Of a stretch of DNA of 64,000 bases, positions 47,690 to 55,925 are shown in pieces (positions within the stretch are counted from its first letter, which is position 1; each line of letters starts with the position of its first letter). A model generated the notes under the pieces. That model was not told the origin of the DNA. It ran no database searches and was given only the letters and a program-made list of their open reading frames with translations. Source of the stretch: Fodinibacter sp963834965 (GTDB lineage: Bacteria; Actinomycetota; Actinomycetes; Actinomycetales; Dermatophilaceae). The translations under genes and the position numbers were made by a program. The DNA lies in assembly GCA_963834965.1 (NCBI GenBank), contig CAWIEI010000035.1:224597-288596 (forward strand). The letters are read 5' to 3'.

Positions 47690-49924
47690 TCAGGAACCGG
47701 CGACGGCGAACGCCGACGTCGAGGTCTGCACGATGCGGCCGCGGGCAGCGTCGGTGCCGGTGACGCGCAGGTCGAACGTCGCCCCGGCATCCTTGGTGGT
47801 CGTCTTCAGCGTCGCGCGGAAGGTGCCGGCTCCAAGCGAGCTGATCGGCAGCTTGGTCCAGCCGCTGCCGGTGCGGCGGACCTCGACCACACCCGAGCTG
47901 ATCGACGTCTGCGGCGCGCCCTGGATGTGGGACACGACCAGTCTGATCGACGAGGTCCCCAGCGGCACACTCCCGACGAGGTTGGTCGGCAGCGAGACCG
48001 ACGTCTTCAGCAGCGGCAGCACGGTGCATCCCGTTCCGAGCGAGCAGGTCCAGCTCGACGGCAGCGACCCGCCCCGGCCCGCAGCGGAGACGAAGGTGAT
48101 GTCGGTGCGGGTCGTCAACGACTGCAGGGCCAGTGACGGACGGCGGTCGACCTCGTCGAGGATCCGGTAGGTCCCCGACGCCGCCGGCACGGCCACCTGG
48201 GCGAAGCCGGTGTCGGTGTCGTCGGAGATCAGCGCGCCGTCGTGGTAGATCCGCAACCGGGCCACGGGGGTGCCGTCGAGGCTCCCGTAGGTCTCGTAGA
48301 CGTGTCCCGGGGTGGAGTCGGTCGCGAGGTCGAGCGCCACCTGCAGCTGCTTGGCGGTGCGGCAGGTGGGGCAGTCGAAGCCGAACGACGCGGCAGCGCC
48401 GCTGGTCTCGACCGGGACGTTGGGCAGGACGGGACCGCGCCCCCAGTCGGCCGACGACGTCGTGCGCGCGGGGGCGAGCCGTGGGGCGTCGTCGATGACT
48501 CCGGCGAACGGGTCGGTGAACGGGTCCGGCGAGCCGAACACGGTGGTGAACCACACCGCACCCGAGATGGCGTTGACGTACGTGATCAGGTTGGAGGGCA
48601 GCTGCACCGGGAAGCTCCAGCCACCCCCGAACGACGAGCCGGGGGTCATCGGGTAGGTGAGCAGCCCGCCCGAGCGTGGCACGGCATCCACGTAGATCCG
48701 CGACTTGAAGGTGGATAGCCCGCGGGTGCTCACGCTGTAGGCCTGCTTCGCGGGGATCCCTTGGGCACCGTCGAAATGCAACGAGTAGGCGTACGGCGTC
48801 CCGGACCGCGGTGACCCGGTCAGCACCCACGAGGCACCGCTGGTCAAGGTCCCGCTGACCGGTGCCGCGGCGGGGGCCACGTCGATGACCCCGGGACCGA
48901 GCATCGCGTAAACGCTGGAGAACTCACCGGTGCCGGCGGTGTCGAGGCGGGCGATGTCGAACTCCTCCACCTGCTGGTCGGCCGAGCGCGGCGTCCGCAC
49001 ACTCAGCCGCGACGTCGCCGCGCGCCCATCGATGGTGACCACCTGGTTCTGTGCAGAGACGACGTAGTCGCTCTTGGTCACCACCCCGAACCCGACCAGG
49101 TTTCCTGCCGCGTCGACCTTGTCGACCGCAGTGTCGAAGCCGTAGCTGCCCAGCGGCACGCTGACCCTGGCCTCGCCGTCAACGACGAACGCGAAATTGA
49201 GGAACTTGGCGAAGCTGTCGGTGTTGTAGACACTCACGATCCCGAACGGCACCGGGGCGCCGTCACTGCCGCGCACCTTGACGATCAGCGTGCGCATCGG
49301 GAAGCGCGGAGTCACCACCGGCGGGACGGACACGCCGGCGATCACCTTCGTAGCGCCGAAGAGGGTGGCCCGGACGGGGAAGTGGCCCTTGGCATCGGTC
49401 TTGTACTGGGCGGCCAGGGCCGCACCGAAGCGCCGTGCCGAGGCGGCAGTGAGGTAGCCACTCGCAGTGCCCGCCGACGACGAGGTGACGGTGACGCCCG
49501 GCACCGTCGGGACCGCCGTTCCGGGATAGGTGAGCCGGACCGGGATTCGCGCGCCCGCGGCGATCAGCGCCGTGACGTCGAACAGGGCCGGGTCAAGGAA
49601 GCGGCCCAAGTACGGGCGCGCGGAAGCCGGGATGACATAGGTGTGCTTCGGCGTCGACACGGTCTGGAAGGCGGCGCCCGCACCGCTGCGCGTGGCCGGC
49701 AGCCCTTGCACGATCGTGCGGCCCTCGGCGTCCTTGCTCACCCGCACGCTGTCCCCGGTCACCAGCGTCACGCCGCGCCCGGCAGGTGCTGCGCTCCTCA
49801 TCGACGCGGCCGCGGCGGATGTTGCCACCGCTTGGGCTGCACGAGGTGCAGCCAGCGCTTGGCCCGCCGTGCCCGTCGTCACCAGTGCCACCAGCCCCCA
49901 CGCGATCCACCTGGTTCGACCCAC
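47690..49924 (-). CDS. Large secreted protein with S8-protease-like propeptide start but no peptidase domain
   Basis: A 744-aa protein. Signal peptide at about 1-26 (WIAWGLVALVTTGTAGQALA). Residues about 48-130 contain GVTLVTGDSVRVSKDAEGRT and HTYVIPASARPYLGRFLDP, the opening of long actinobacterial subtilisin-like proteases. The Asp/His/Ser catalytic motifs are absent. Instead beta-rich segments follow: PMRTLIVKVRGSDGAPVPFG, a CPTC motif near residue 520, and a C-terminal Ig-like part (KLPISSLGAGTFRATLKTTT). GTG 49924 follows AGGGGGAAC. Paired with the S53 peptidase; it may be a scaffold, substrate or chaperone. Confidence 0.75.
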   Translation of the reverse strand: MGRTRWIAWGLVALVTTGTAGQALAAPRAAQAVATSAAAASMRSAAPAGRGVTLVTGDSVRVSKDAEGRTIVQGLPATRSGAGAAFQTVSTPKHTYVIPASARPYLGRFLDPALFDVTALIAAGARIPVRLTYPGTAVPTVPGVTVTSSSAGTASGYLTAASARRFGAALAAQYKTDAKGHFPVRATLFGATKVIAGVSVPPVVTPRFPMRTLIVKVRGSDGAPVPFGIVSVYNTDSFAKFLNFAFVVDGEARVSVPLGSYGFDTAVDKVDAAGNLVGFGVVTKSDYVVSAQNQVVTIDGRAATSRLSVRTPRSADQQVEEFDIARLDTAGTGEFSSVYAMLGPGVIDVAPAAAPVSGTLTSGASWVLTGSPRSGTPYAYSLHFDGAQGIPAKQAYSVSTRGLSTFKSRIYVDAVPRSGGLLTYPMTPGSSFGGGWSFPVQLPSNLITYVNAISGAVWFTTVFGSPDPFTDPFAGVIDDAPRLAPARTTSSADWGRGPVLPNVPVETSGAAASFGFDCPTCRTAKQLQVALDLATDSTPGHVYETYGSLDGTPVARLRIYHDGALISDDTDTGFAQVAVPAASGTYRILDEVDRRPSLALQSLTTRTDITFVSAAGRGGSLPSSWTCSLGTGCTVLPLLKTSVSLPTNLVGSVPLGTSSIRLVVSHIQGAPQTSISSGVVEVRRTGSGWTKLPISSLGAGTFRATLKTTTKDAGATFDLRVTGTDAARGRIVQTSTSAFAVAGS

Positions 49925-49987
49925 GAGTTCCCCCTGTTTTCTGGCTCTCCTGACACACCTGTGGGTGCTCGAGCAGGGCTGAGTAGG

Positions 49988-50059
49988 CGCACGCCGTTCT
50001 CTGAGTAGGTTTCTGAGCTGTCGAAGGCACAGGAACTGTGGTCAGGAGAACGGCGTGCG
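49988..50059. repeat. 14-nt inverted repeat covering the transposase start
   Basis: CGCACGCCGTTCTC (49988-50001) pairs with GAGAACGGCGTGCG (50046-50059). The right arm includes the GGAGAA ribosome site and the GTG start (50055) of the ISL3 transposase. RNA reading in from outside the element would fold and hide the start. Confidence 0.6.
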
Positions 50060-50860
50060 TGATGTCAGCCTATGGCGCGAGATGTTGGGCGTCGAGAAGA
50101 CCGTGATCGAGCGGGTCGAGTTCGACGAGGACGAGGAGGTGCTGGTCGCCCGGGTGCGGCCCACGAAGCGCGAGCGGGGCCGGTGTGGGGTGTGCCGGCG
50201 TCGCAGCCCGGGGTACGACGGGGGTGCTGGTCGGCGGCGGTGGCGGACGCTGGATCTGGGCACGGTGCGCGCGGTCGTTGAGGCTGACGCGCCGCGGGTG
50301 GTCTGCCGTGAGCACGGTGTGGTGGTGGCGTCGGTGCCGTGGGCGCGTCATGACGCCGGGCACACCTACGCGTTCGATGACACGGTGGCGTGGTTGGCCA
50401 CGCAGTCCTCGAAGTCCACGGTGACGGCGTTGATGCGGGTCGCGTGGCGCACCGTGGGGTCGATCATCGCCCGGGTCTGGGCTGACGTCGACGCCCGCCA
50501 TGACCGGCTGGCCGGGCTGACGCGGATCGGGATCGACGAGATCAGCTACAAGCGCGGGTTCAAGTTCTTGATGGTCGTGGTCGACCACGACCGGCGCGCC
50601 GCTTGGTGTGGGCTGCGCCGGGACGCACCAGCGCCACCGTGGGAGAGTTCTTCGACCTGCTCGGCCCCGATCGGTGCGCCCAGATCACCCATGTTTCCGC
50701 TGATGGGGCCGACTTCATCGACACCATCGTGGCCGACCGGTGCCCGGGCGCAGTGCGGGTAGCTGACCCGTTTCACATCGTGCGTTGGGCCACTGACGCC
50801 TTGGACGAGGTCCGTCGCGCGGCGTGGAACGAGGCCCGAGCCCAAGCCCGGACCGAGCCG
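50055..50860 (+). pseudogene. ISL3-family transposase, frameshifted and truncated
   Basis: GTG 50055 opens the frame (WREMLGVEKTVIERVEFDED). The zinc-finger part RGRCGVCRRRSPGYD and the DDE-core start TRIGIDEISYKRGFKFLMVV are clear. A one-base shift near 50600 moves the rest into another frame (WAAPGRTSATVGEFFDLLGP, THVSADGADFIDTIVADRCP, DPFHIVRWATDALDEVRRAA). The gene stops abruptly after WNEARAQARTEP at about 50860, where it joins the integrase remnant. The last third with the catalytic Glu is gone. Confidence 0.85.
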
Positions 50861-50861
50861 G

Positions 50862-51277
50862 AGCGCGCCCGGACGGTCGGGGTGTCAGGGTTCATCGACG
50901 CCCACCACGTGCGGACGTCAGCAGGCGTGATGTCGGCGATGGGCCGGCTGGTGAACCGCGGCACGAGGTACTTGTTGAGCACGTGCTCGTAGCCCTCACG
51001 CGTCTTCGGCTTGATCTCCCGGGCTGCGACCCAGGTTGTCGCGTAGTCGGTGAACGTCACCGCGGCGATCGGAGGCGCCGGCGGCTCGGCACGCCCGAAC
51101 TCCCCGAGGAGGATCTTCTGCCGCCGACCCCGAGCCACCCCTCGGCATCGGCCTTGGTGGGGAAGGTGATCGCGCATTGGTCCGACGCAGGTCGGGAGCC
51201 ATGTAGCTCGCCTGCCAGCGCCCGGAAGGCAGTTTCCGGATCCGGGCGAATCCCCGTCGGCCCTTCCGGCCGCTCAT
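50862..51277 (-). pseudogene. Phage-type integrase, N-terminal remnant with frameshifts
   Basis: It begins at ATG 51277 (SGRKGRRGFARIRKLPSGRW, the AP2-like arm-binding domain). It changes frame after MAPDLR (ITFPTKADAEGWL reads in a second frame) and again before RQKILLGEFGRAEP. The core-binding domain follows (TFTDYATTWVAAREIKPKTR, KYLVPRFTSRPIADITPADV) and ends at about 50862 against the ISL3 remnant. No catalytic domain. Its position next to tRNA-Thr identifies it as the integrase of the island. Confidence 0.85.
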
Positions 51278-51309
51278 GACGTCGACTCGGAACGGCGCTT
51301 TCGTGCCAT

Positions 51310-51322
51310 CTGCGTGCCATAT
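51310..51322. repeat. CTGCGTGCCATAT repeat, right copy (candidate integrase arm site)
   Basis: Second copy of the 13-mer at 40408-40420. A shorter GTGCCAT lies just left of it (51303-51309), so the motif is locally repeated. Confidence 0.45.
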
Positions 51323-51429
51323 CGCTGATTACTGGTGTCCATCTCTGACCCCCGTATCCACGGAGTCGGTCGCGTGAACACGGACATTCTCGCAGTTCAG
51401 AGGGGTCAGCGACAAAGGTCAAGAGCGAG

Positions 51430-51502
51430 AGCTGGCGAAGGGACTCGAACCCTCAACCCCCTGTTTACAAGACAGGTGCGCTACCGGTTGCGCCACGCCA
51501 GC
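51430..51502 (-). tRNA. tRNA-Thr (anticodon UGU)
   Basis: The 73-nt gene folds as a full cloverleaf on the minus strand: acceptor GCTGGCG (51502-51496) pairs with CGCCAGC (51437-51431); the anticodon arm CCTGT-CTTGTAA-ACAGG carries TGT; the T arm is GAGGG-TTCGAGT-CCCTT. CCA is not encoded. Its 3' half (51429-51471) is the integration core duplicated at 36346-36388. The gene stays intact after integration. Confidence 0.93.
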
Positions 51503-51544
51503 GGGCCCACACCCGACAGGGGTCCGGACAGCCCCGGAGTCTAC

Positions 51545-51569
51545 GCGGATGCCGGCACCCGGCATCCGC
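51545..51569. terminator. GGATGCCGG hairpin downstream of the ThrE-like gene
   Basis: GCGGATGCCGG-CAC-CCGGCATCCGC: perfect 11-nt stem, 3-nt loop, no T-run. It lies between the tRNA and the end of the exporter gene and may end transcription. It is built from two inverted copies of the genome-frequent octamer. Confidence 0.45.
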
Positions 51570-51688
51570 CATCGGCCGTGACGCACCCAGGGCGCAGGAC
51601 TTCACATCGCACGCGGCAATCTCCGCGTGCCGCATGAACTTCCGCGTTCTCGAAACCCCAACCGCCGCCCGAACCGCCGACCAGCGCC

Positions 51689-53188
51689 TCAGGCGCGCCG
51701 GAGGTCGCCGCCGTCGTCGTCGCGCCCCTCGCGCCCGTCCCGACCCTCGGGCCGGGCGCCGCGCACCGAGCGGTCCCACGGCGACGCGAGGATCTCGCCG
51801 AACACGGTGCCCGTCGCGATGGCCATGAGCACCGCCCCTGCCCCCAGCAGCGTGGTGAGCCCGGACTGGATGGTGAGCGAGCCGGGCGCGTCGCCACTGG
51901 CGGCCACCAGCTCGTAGAGGCCGCGGAAGATGGTGAGACCCGGCAGGAGGGCGAAACTGGCCGGCACCACGAGCACCATCGACGGGGCGCCGAGCCGCGC
52001 CGCGACCAAGCGCCCCGCCGCCCCGAGCGCGACGGCTGCCACCCCGGTGGCCGCGATGGCCCCGATGCCGACGCCACGCCCGAGCACGGCGGCCACCACG
52101 GCGGTCAACATCGACAGCAGCCCGGTGGGCAGGATCAGCCGGCGCAGGCTCTGCACGGTAACGGCACCGCTGAGCCCCACGACGAGCGCGCCCGCGACGG
52201 CCGCGAACACCGACGACTGGTTCACGCTGAGCTTCAGCACCGACGGCGAGACGAAGTCGGAGCCCAGCGCCGTCGTCAGCGACAGCATCACGGTCAGCCC
52301 GCCGGCGATGCCGATGATCAGCCCCATCAGCGCCACCAGCACGGACAGGAGCCGGCCGGCGCCGGTGAGCGGGAAGCCGAACAGCACGTCCTCGATGGAG
52401 GAGGCCATGGAGCGCCCCGGCAGCATCGCGACGATGCCGCCGGCCACGATGAATGCGAAGTCCTGCTCCTGCATGGGCCGCCCGAGCGCCGTGGCCCCGG
52501 CGTACACGGCACCCGCGAGCAGCGTCGCCACCATCGAGTTGATCGCGTTGGCGTAGAACTCCGGCAACGCAGTTCGCGCGTAGAGCCGGTTCACGGCGGT
52601 GACCGCGAGCACGACCAGCACCGTCGCCAGGGCCGTCATCGCACTCGCGCCGATCATCACGGCGACGGCCGACGCGAGCAGCGCGCTGGCGAGCGACACC
52701 GCCCAGACCGGGAAGATGCGCCGGCTGCGCTTGATCTGCCGCAGCCGACGGTCGGCCTCGCGGGAGTCGATCCGGCCACCGGCCAGCGCCTCGACGAGCT
52801 CGTGCACCGCGACCAGGCGCGCGTAGTCATGGCGAGTGCGCCGCACCACGCGCAGCAGGGTGTGCGGCCGTCCGGTGGCGCTGGACGCCTGGATGAGCAG
52901 CGACTGCAAGGTGATGTCCACCTCCACCACGTCGACGCCGGCCGCCGCCGCCACGGCTGCCACGCTGCCCACCACCTGTGGCGCACCGGCCCCGCAGCGC
53001 AGCATCAGCTCGCCCACCCGGGCCGCGAGGTCGATCGCCCAGCGCACCTGGGTGTCCTCGGGCGCCTCCCCCGGGATGCGCATGTTCCGGTACGGCGTGC
53101 GCCGCAGCAGGTCGGCCATCGGCATGGGTTCGGTCGGCGACTCGCCCTGGAAGATGCGTGCTGGGCGGTCGCGCGGCGGACGGCTCAC
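51689..53188 (-). CDS. ThrE-family threonine/serine exporter
   Basis: A 499-aa protein. The N-terminal cytoplasmic DUF1212 domain (about 35-170) has LAARVGELMLRCGAGAPQVV and GRIDSREADRRLRQIKRS. About 10 transmembrane helices follow: five after FPVWAVSLASALLASAVAVM, including LPEFYANAINSMVATLLAGA and IVAGGIVAMLPGRSMASSIE, and a second set matching ThrE_2, including PASFALLPGLTIFRGLYELV. It should export threonine or serine. GTG 53188 overlaps the kinase stop (GTGA 53185-53188). The C-terminal tail is highly charged (EGRDGREGRDDDGGDLRRA). Confidence 0.88.
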   Translation of the reverse strand: MSRPPRDRPARIFQGESPTEPMPMADLLRRTPYRNMRIPGEAPEDTQVRWAIDLAARVGELMLRCGAGAPQVVGSVAAVAAAAGVDVVEVDITLQSLLIQASSATGRPHTLLRVVRRTRHDYARLVAVHELVEALAGGRIDSREADRRLRQIKRSRRIFPVWAVSLASALLASAVAVMIGASAMTALATVLVVLAVTAVNRLYARTALPEFYANAINSMVATLLAGAVYAGATALGRPMQEQDFAFIVAGGIVAMLPGRSMASSIEDVLFGFPLTGAGRLLSVLVALMGLIIGIAGGLTVMLSLTTALGSDFVSPSVLKLSVNQSSVFAAVAGALVVGLSGAVTVQSLRRLILPTGLLSMLTAVVAAVLGRGVGIGAIAATGVAAVALGAAGRLVAARLGAPSMVLVVPASFALLPGLTIFRGLYELVAASGDAPGSLTIQSGLTTLLGAGAVLMAIATGTVFGEILASPWDRSVRGARPEGRDGREGRDDDGGDLRRA

Positions 53189-55119
53189 AGGGTCGGCACC
53201 ACCTGCGACGCCCACCCGGGCGCCGTCGTTCGGGGCCACCAGGTGGGCCCCTTGCCGGTGAGCGTCATCGCGAGCACGACCACCGCCACGACGATCAGGA
53301 TGCCGGCCGCCACCTGCCCGGCCGCCTCACCAGGCGTCACCCCCCGCACGATGCTGCGGCTGCCCCGCCGCAGGCTGGCACCGCCGGGACCCCACCATGC
53401 GGTGAGCCCGGCGAAGACCCCGGCCATGACCAGCGGCAGCACGTCGTCGGTGCGCACGTCGGTGCCCCGGGCCGCGGTGAGCACCAGGGCGCTGGCGAAC
53501 ATCGCGCACACCCCGACGAACAGCGGCAGCACGAGCGTGGCGGCGGCGCCCAGCAGACCGAGCACGAGGTGCCACGGGCTGGTCGCCACCGCAACGGCGA
53601 CGTCGCTGCCGCGGGTGCCCCGCTCGTGGCGGCGCATGACCAGTGCCGTGACAGAGCGGTCCGCCGTGCGGGCCAGGGTGACCCAGGCCAGCAGTCCGAG
53701 CACCGCCACCACCGGGGCACGGGCCGTGACGGCCGCCAGGACGCCGAGCAGCGCCAGCAGCGTGCCCGACCGGCTCGGGCGGCCGATGCGGGGGTCACCG
53801 AAGGGGCCGTGGCCCAGGCGGGCGGCATCCCAGTCCGACTCCGAGTCGGGCACCGGCGCCGGGGGCCGGCCGGGCTGAGGGGCGGGCATCAGCTGCTGCG
53901 GAACCGGCGCGGGTCGCACCGGCGGAGGCGAGGTCGCCTGGCGGTTCACGGGCCGGGCCTGCTCCCAGCCGGGCGGCCCGGTGGGGCGACCGGTCGTCAC
54001 CATCGGGGCCGGTAGTGAGGACGAGGGCGGTGACTGCACGGGTGACGGCATGCGGGCCGCGACGGGCGCAGCCGATGCCGGGGGCCCGGCATACCCGCTC
54101 GAACCCGCGGCCAGCCCCGCGCCCGCGGCAGCCGCCCCGATCCGGGGCGCAACCGGGGGCCGGGACGGAGACGGCGGAGGCGGCGGGGGCAGCGCTGTGG
54201 TGGACGGGACGGACAGGCGTTCGGTCGGCGGTCGTACCCGGCGCACCAGGATCGCCTCGGTGACCGGCGCACCGTGGGCGTACCGTTCGAGCGCCGCGAC
54301 GACCTCGTCGTGGTGCGGGCGCTCGCTCGGGTTCGGGGACAGCGCCGCGTAGAGCAGGGGCTCGATGCGCGGGTCGACGGCCTCGAGGTCGGGGTCACCA
54401 GCGCTCACCCGGGCGAGGACGGCGCCCATCGGGCCGGTGCCGAACGGCGGTGTGCCACTTGCGGCGAAAGCGGTGGTCGCCGCCCAGCCCCACCAGTCGG
54501 TGGCGGCGGTGACGTCCTCGCCGCCGACCACCTCGGGGGCCAGGTACCCCGGCGTTCCCATGACCAGACCGGTCATCGTGAGCCGGATGTCGTCGGCCAC
54601 GTGCGCGATGCCGAAGTCGATGAGCACCGGGTCGCCGTCGACCAGCAGCACGTTGCCCGGCTTGACGTCACGGTGCACGACCCCCGCCGAGTGGATGGCG
54701 TCGAGCGCCTCGGCCAGGCCGGAGGCGACCCGGTGCAGGTCGGCCGGGGGGAGCAGCCCGCGCTCGGCCACGTAGTCGTCGAGTGAAGGACCCGGCACGT
54801 AGCGGGTGACGATGTACGGGGTCGGGCCGTCGACATCGGCGTCGATGATCGGGGCAACCCGCGGGCTGGTGATCCGGCTCAGGCTGCTGACCTCGCGGGT
54901 CAGTCGTGCTCGCGCGTCGGGGTCGTGTGCGATGTGCTGGCGCAGCACCTTGATCGCCACCGCGCGACCGTGCCGGTCGAGCGCGAGGTGCACCACGCCC
55001 ATCCCACCCTCGCCGAGCCGCTGGACGAGGCGGTACTCCCCGAGGCGCGTGTGCTCACGCGGCTGCAGGGTCTCGTCGTCCTCCGGCCCGGGGCCGTCGG
55101 CGATCGCGTCGGCGGTCAT
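53185..55119 (-). CDS. Membrane-anchored serine/threonine protein kinase (Hanks type)
   Basis: A 644-aa protein. The kinase domain (about 25-285) has LGEGGMGVVHLALDRHGRAV, catalytic Lys in AVAIKVLRQH, HRDVKPGNVLLV, IDFGIAHVADD and GTPGYLAPEVVGGED. A Pro/Ala-rich linker (about 310-440) leads to about six C-terminal hydrophobic segments (LLALLGVLAAVTARAPVVAV, VLPLFVGVCAMFASALVLTA, AGILIVVAVVVLAMTLTG). There are no PASTA repeats. ATG 55119 is chosen over the preceding GTG pair. Coupled to the ThrE-like exporter, so it may control amino-acid export. Confidence 0.88.
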   Translation of the reverse strand: MTADAIADGPGPEDDETLQPREHTRLGEYRLVQRLGEGGMGVVHLALDRHGRAVAIKVLRQHIAHDPDARARLTREVSSLSRITSPRVAPIIDADVDGPTPYIVTRYVPGPSLDDYVAERGLLPPADLHRVASGLAEALDAIHSAGVVHRDVKPGNVLLVDGDPVLIDFGIAHVADDIRLTMTGLVMGTPGYLAPEVVGGEDVTAATDWWGWAATTAFAASGTPPFGTGPMGAVLARVSAGDPDLEAVDPRIEPLLYAALSPNPSERPHHDEVVAALERYAHGAPVTEAILVRRVRPPTERLSVPSTTALPPPPPPSPSRPPVAPRIGAAAAGAGLAAGSSGYAGPPASAAPVAARMPSPVQSPPSSSLPAPMVTTGRPTGPPGWEQARPVNRQATSPPPVRPAPVPQQLMPAPQPGRPPAPVPDSESDWDAARLGHGPFGDPRIGRPSRSGTLLALLGVLAAVTARAPVVAVLGLLAWVTLARTADRSVTALVMRRHERGTRGSDVAVAVATSPWHLVLGLLGAAATLVLPLFVGVCAMFASALVLTAARGTDVRTDDVLPLVMAGVFAGLTAWWGPGGASLRRGSRSIVRGVTPGEAAGQVAAGILIVVAVVVLAMTLTGKGPTWWPRTTAPGWASQVVPTL

Positions 55120-55268
55120 GCCCACCACGGTAAGCCGTCATGCTGGGTGCCGGCTGTCCCCCCGACCTCGCGCCACACCCCGACCTGTTGCGAATTGCCC
55201 ACCCCCCGGAGCGCCCACGAGGGCCCCGGGGGTGGGTGGATCGCAAGGAGTCGGGTCGGGGCCGGCCG

Positions 55269-55697
55269 TCAGGACTGGATGTAGGTGCGCAGCTGGTCGC
55301 GCTCGGCCTGCAGGTCGTCGAGGCGGTTCTTGACGACGTCGCCGATGCTCATGATCGCGACGAGCTTGTCGTCGACGACCACCGGCACGTGCCGGAAGCG
55401 GCGCTCGGTCATCATCGACTCGAGGTCGTCGAGGCTGTCGTCGGGGCTCGCGGTGTGCACCTCGGCGGTCATGATCTGCCCGACGGGCGCCTCGAGCAGC
55501 TTCGCGCCGTCGGTGTGCAGATGGCGCACGATGTCACGCTCACTGACGATGCCGTGCACGCTCTCGCCGTCGTCGCTCACCACGACCGCACCGATCTTGT
55601 GTTCGGAGAGGAGGGACAGCAGCTCGGTCACCGATGCGTCGGTGCGCACGGTGATGACGGTGCCGCCCTTGCGCCTGATCACGTCCGAGATCCTCAT
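55269..55697 (-). CDS. Tandem CBS-domain protein
   Basis: A 142-aa protein of two CBS domains: MRISDVIRRKGGTVITVRTD, AVVVSDDGESVHGIVSERDI for the first, and PVGQIMTAEVHTASPDDSLD, HVPVVVDDKLVAIMSIGDVV for the second. Stand-alone CBS pairs bind adenine nucleotides and regulate partners. ATG 55697 has only a weak site. The in-frame upstream extension is unlikely. Similar proteins are hypoxia- or stress-responsive in mycobacteria; that role is inference here. Confidence 0.87.
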   Translation of the reverse strand: MRISDVIRRKGGTVITVRTDASVTELLSLLSEHKIGAVVVSDDGESVHGIVSERDIVRHLHTDGAKLLEAPVGQIMTAEVHTASPDDSLDDLESMMTERRFRHVPVVVDDKLVAIMSIGDVVKNRLDDLQAERDQLRTYIQS

Positions 55698-55828
55698 GCC
55701 CGAACCATAGGGGTGCCTCCCGCGACGCGCCAGAGGAACGCGCCCGGATGCCGTGGCAGCGCCCCGGGCACGGCTGCCCCCGCGCAGGTCGCGGCAGCCG
55801 GAGCACGTGGTGCCACACCTGCCGTCGG

Positions 55829-55874
55829 CTACCGCCTGGTAGGTCGAGTGATCGGTGCATCTACCAGGCGGTAG
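55829..55874. promoter_or_regulatory. Perfect 14-nt inverted repeat CTACCGCCTGGTAG/CTACCAGGCGGTAG
   Basis: Arms at 55829-55842 and 55861-55874, 18-nt loop. Each arm is itself a short dyad (CTACC-GCCT-GGTAG), as in tandem binding sites of a dimeric repressor. It lies 130-180 nt upstream of the CBS gene at the border of the glycan cluster. No regulator gene adjoins. Confidence 0.5.
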
Positions 55875-55887
55875 GTGAGGTGAAGCG

Positions 55888-55911
55888 CGGATGCCGGCCA
55901 CCCGGCATCCG
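55888..55911. terminator. GGATGCCGG hairpin after truncated rfbG
   Basis: CGGATGCCGG-CCAC-CCGGCATCCG: perfect 10-nt stem, 4-nt loop, no T-run, 15 nt beyond the end of the glycan cluster. A bidirectional terminator is plausible. Confidence 0.45.
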
Positions 55912-55925
55912 GGTGGCGTTGCGGT

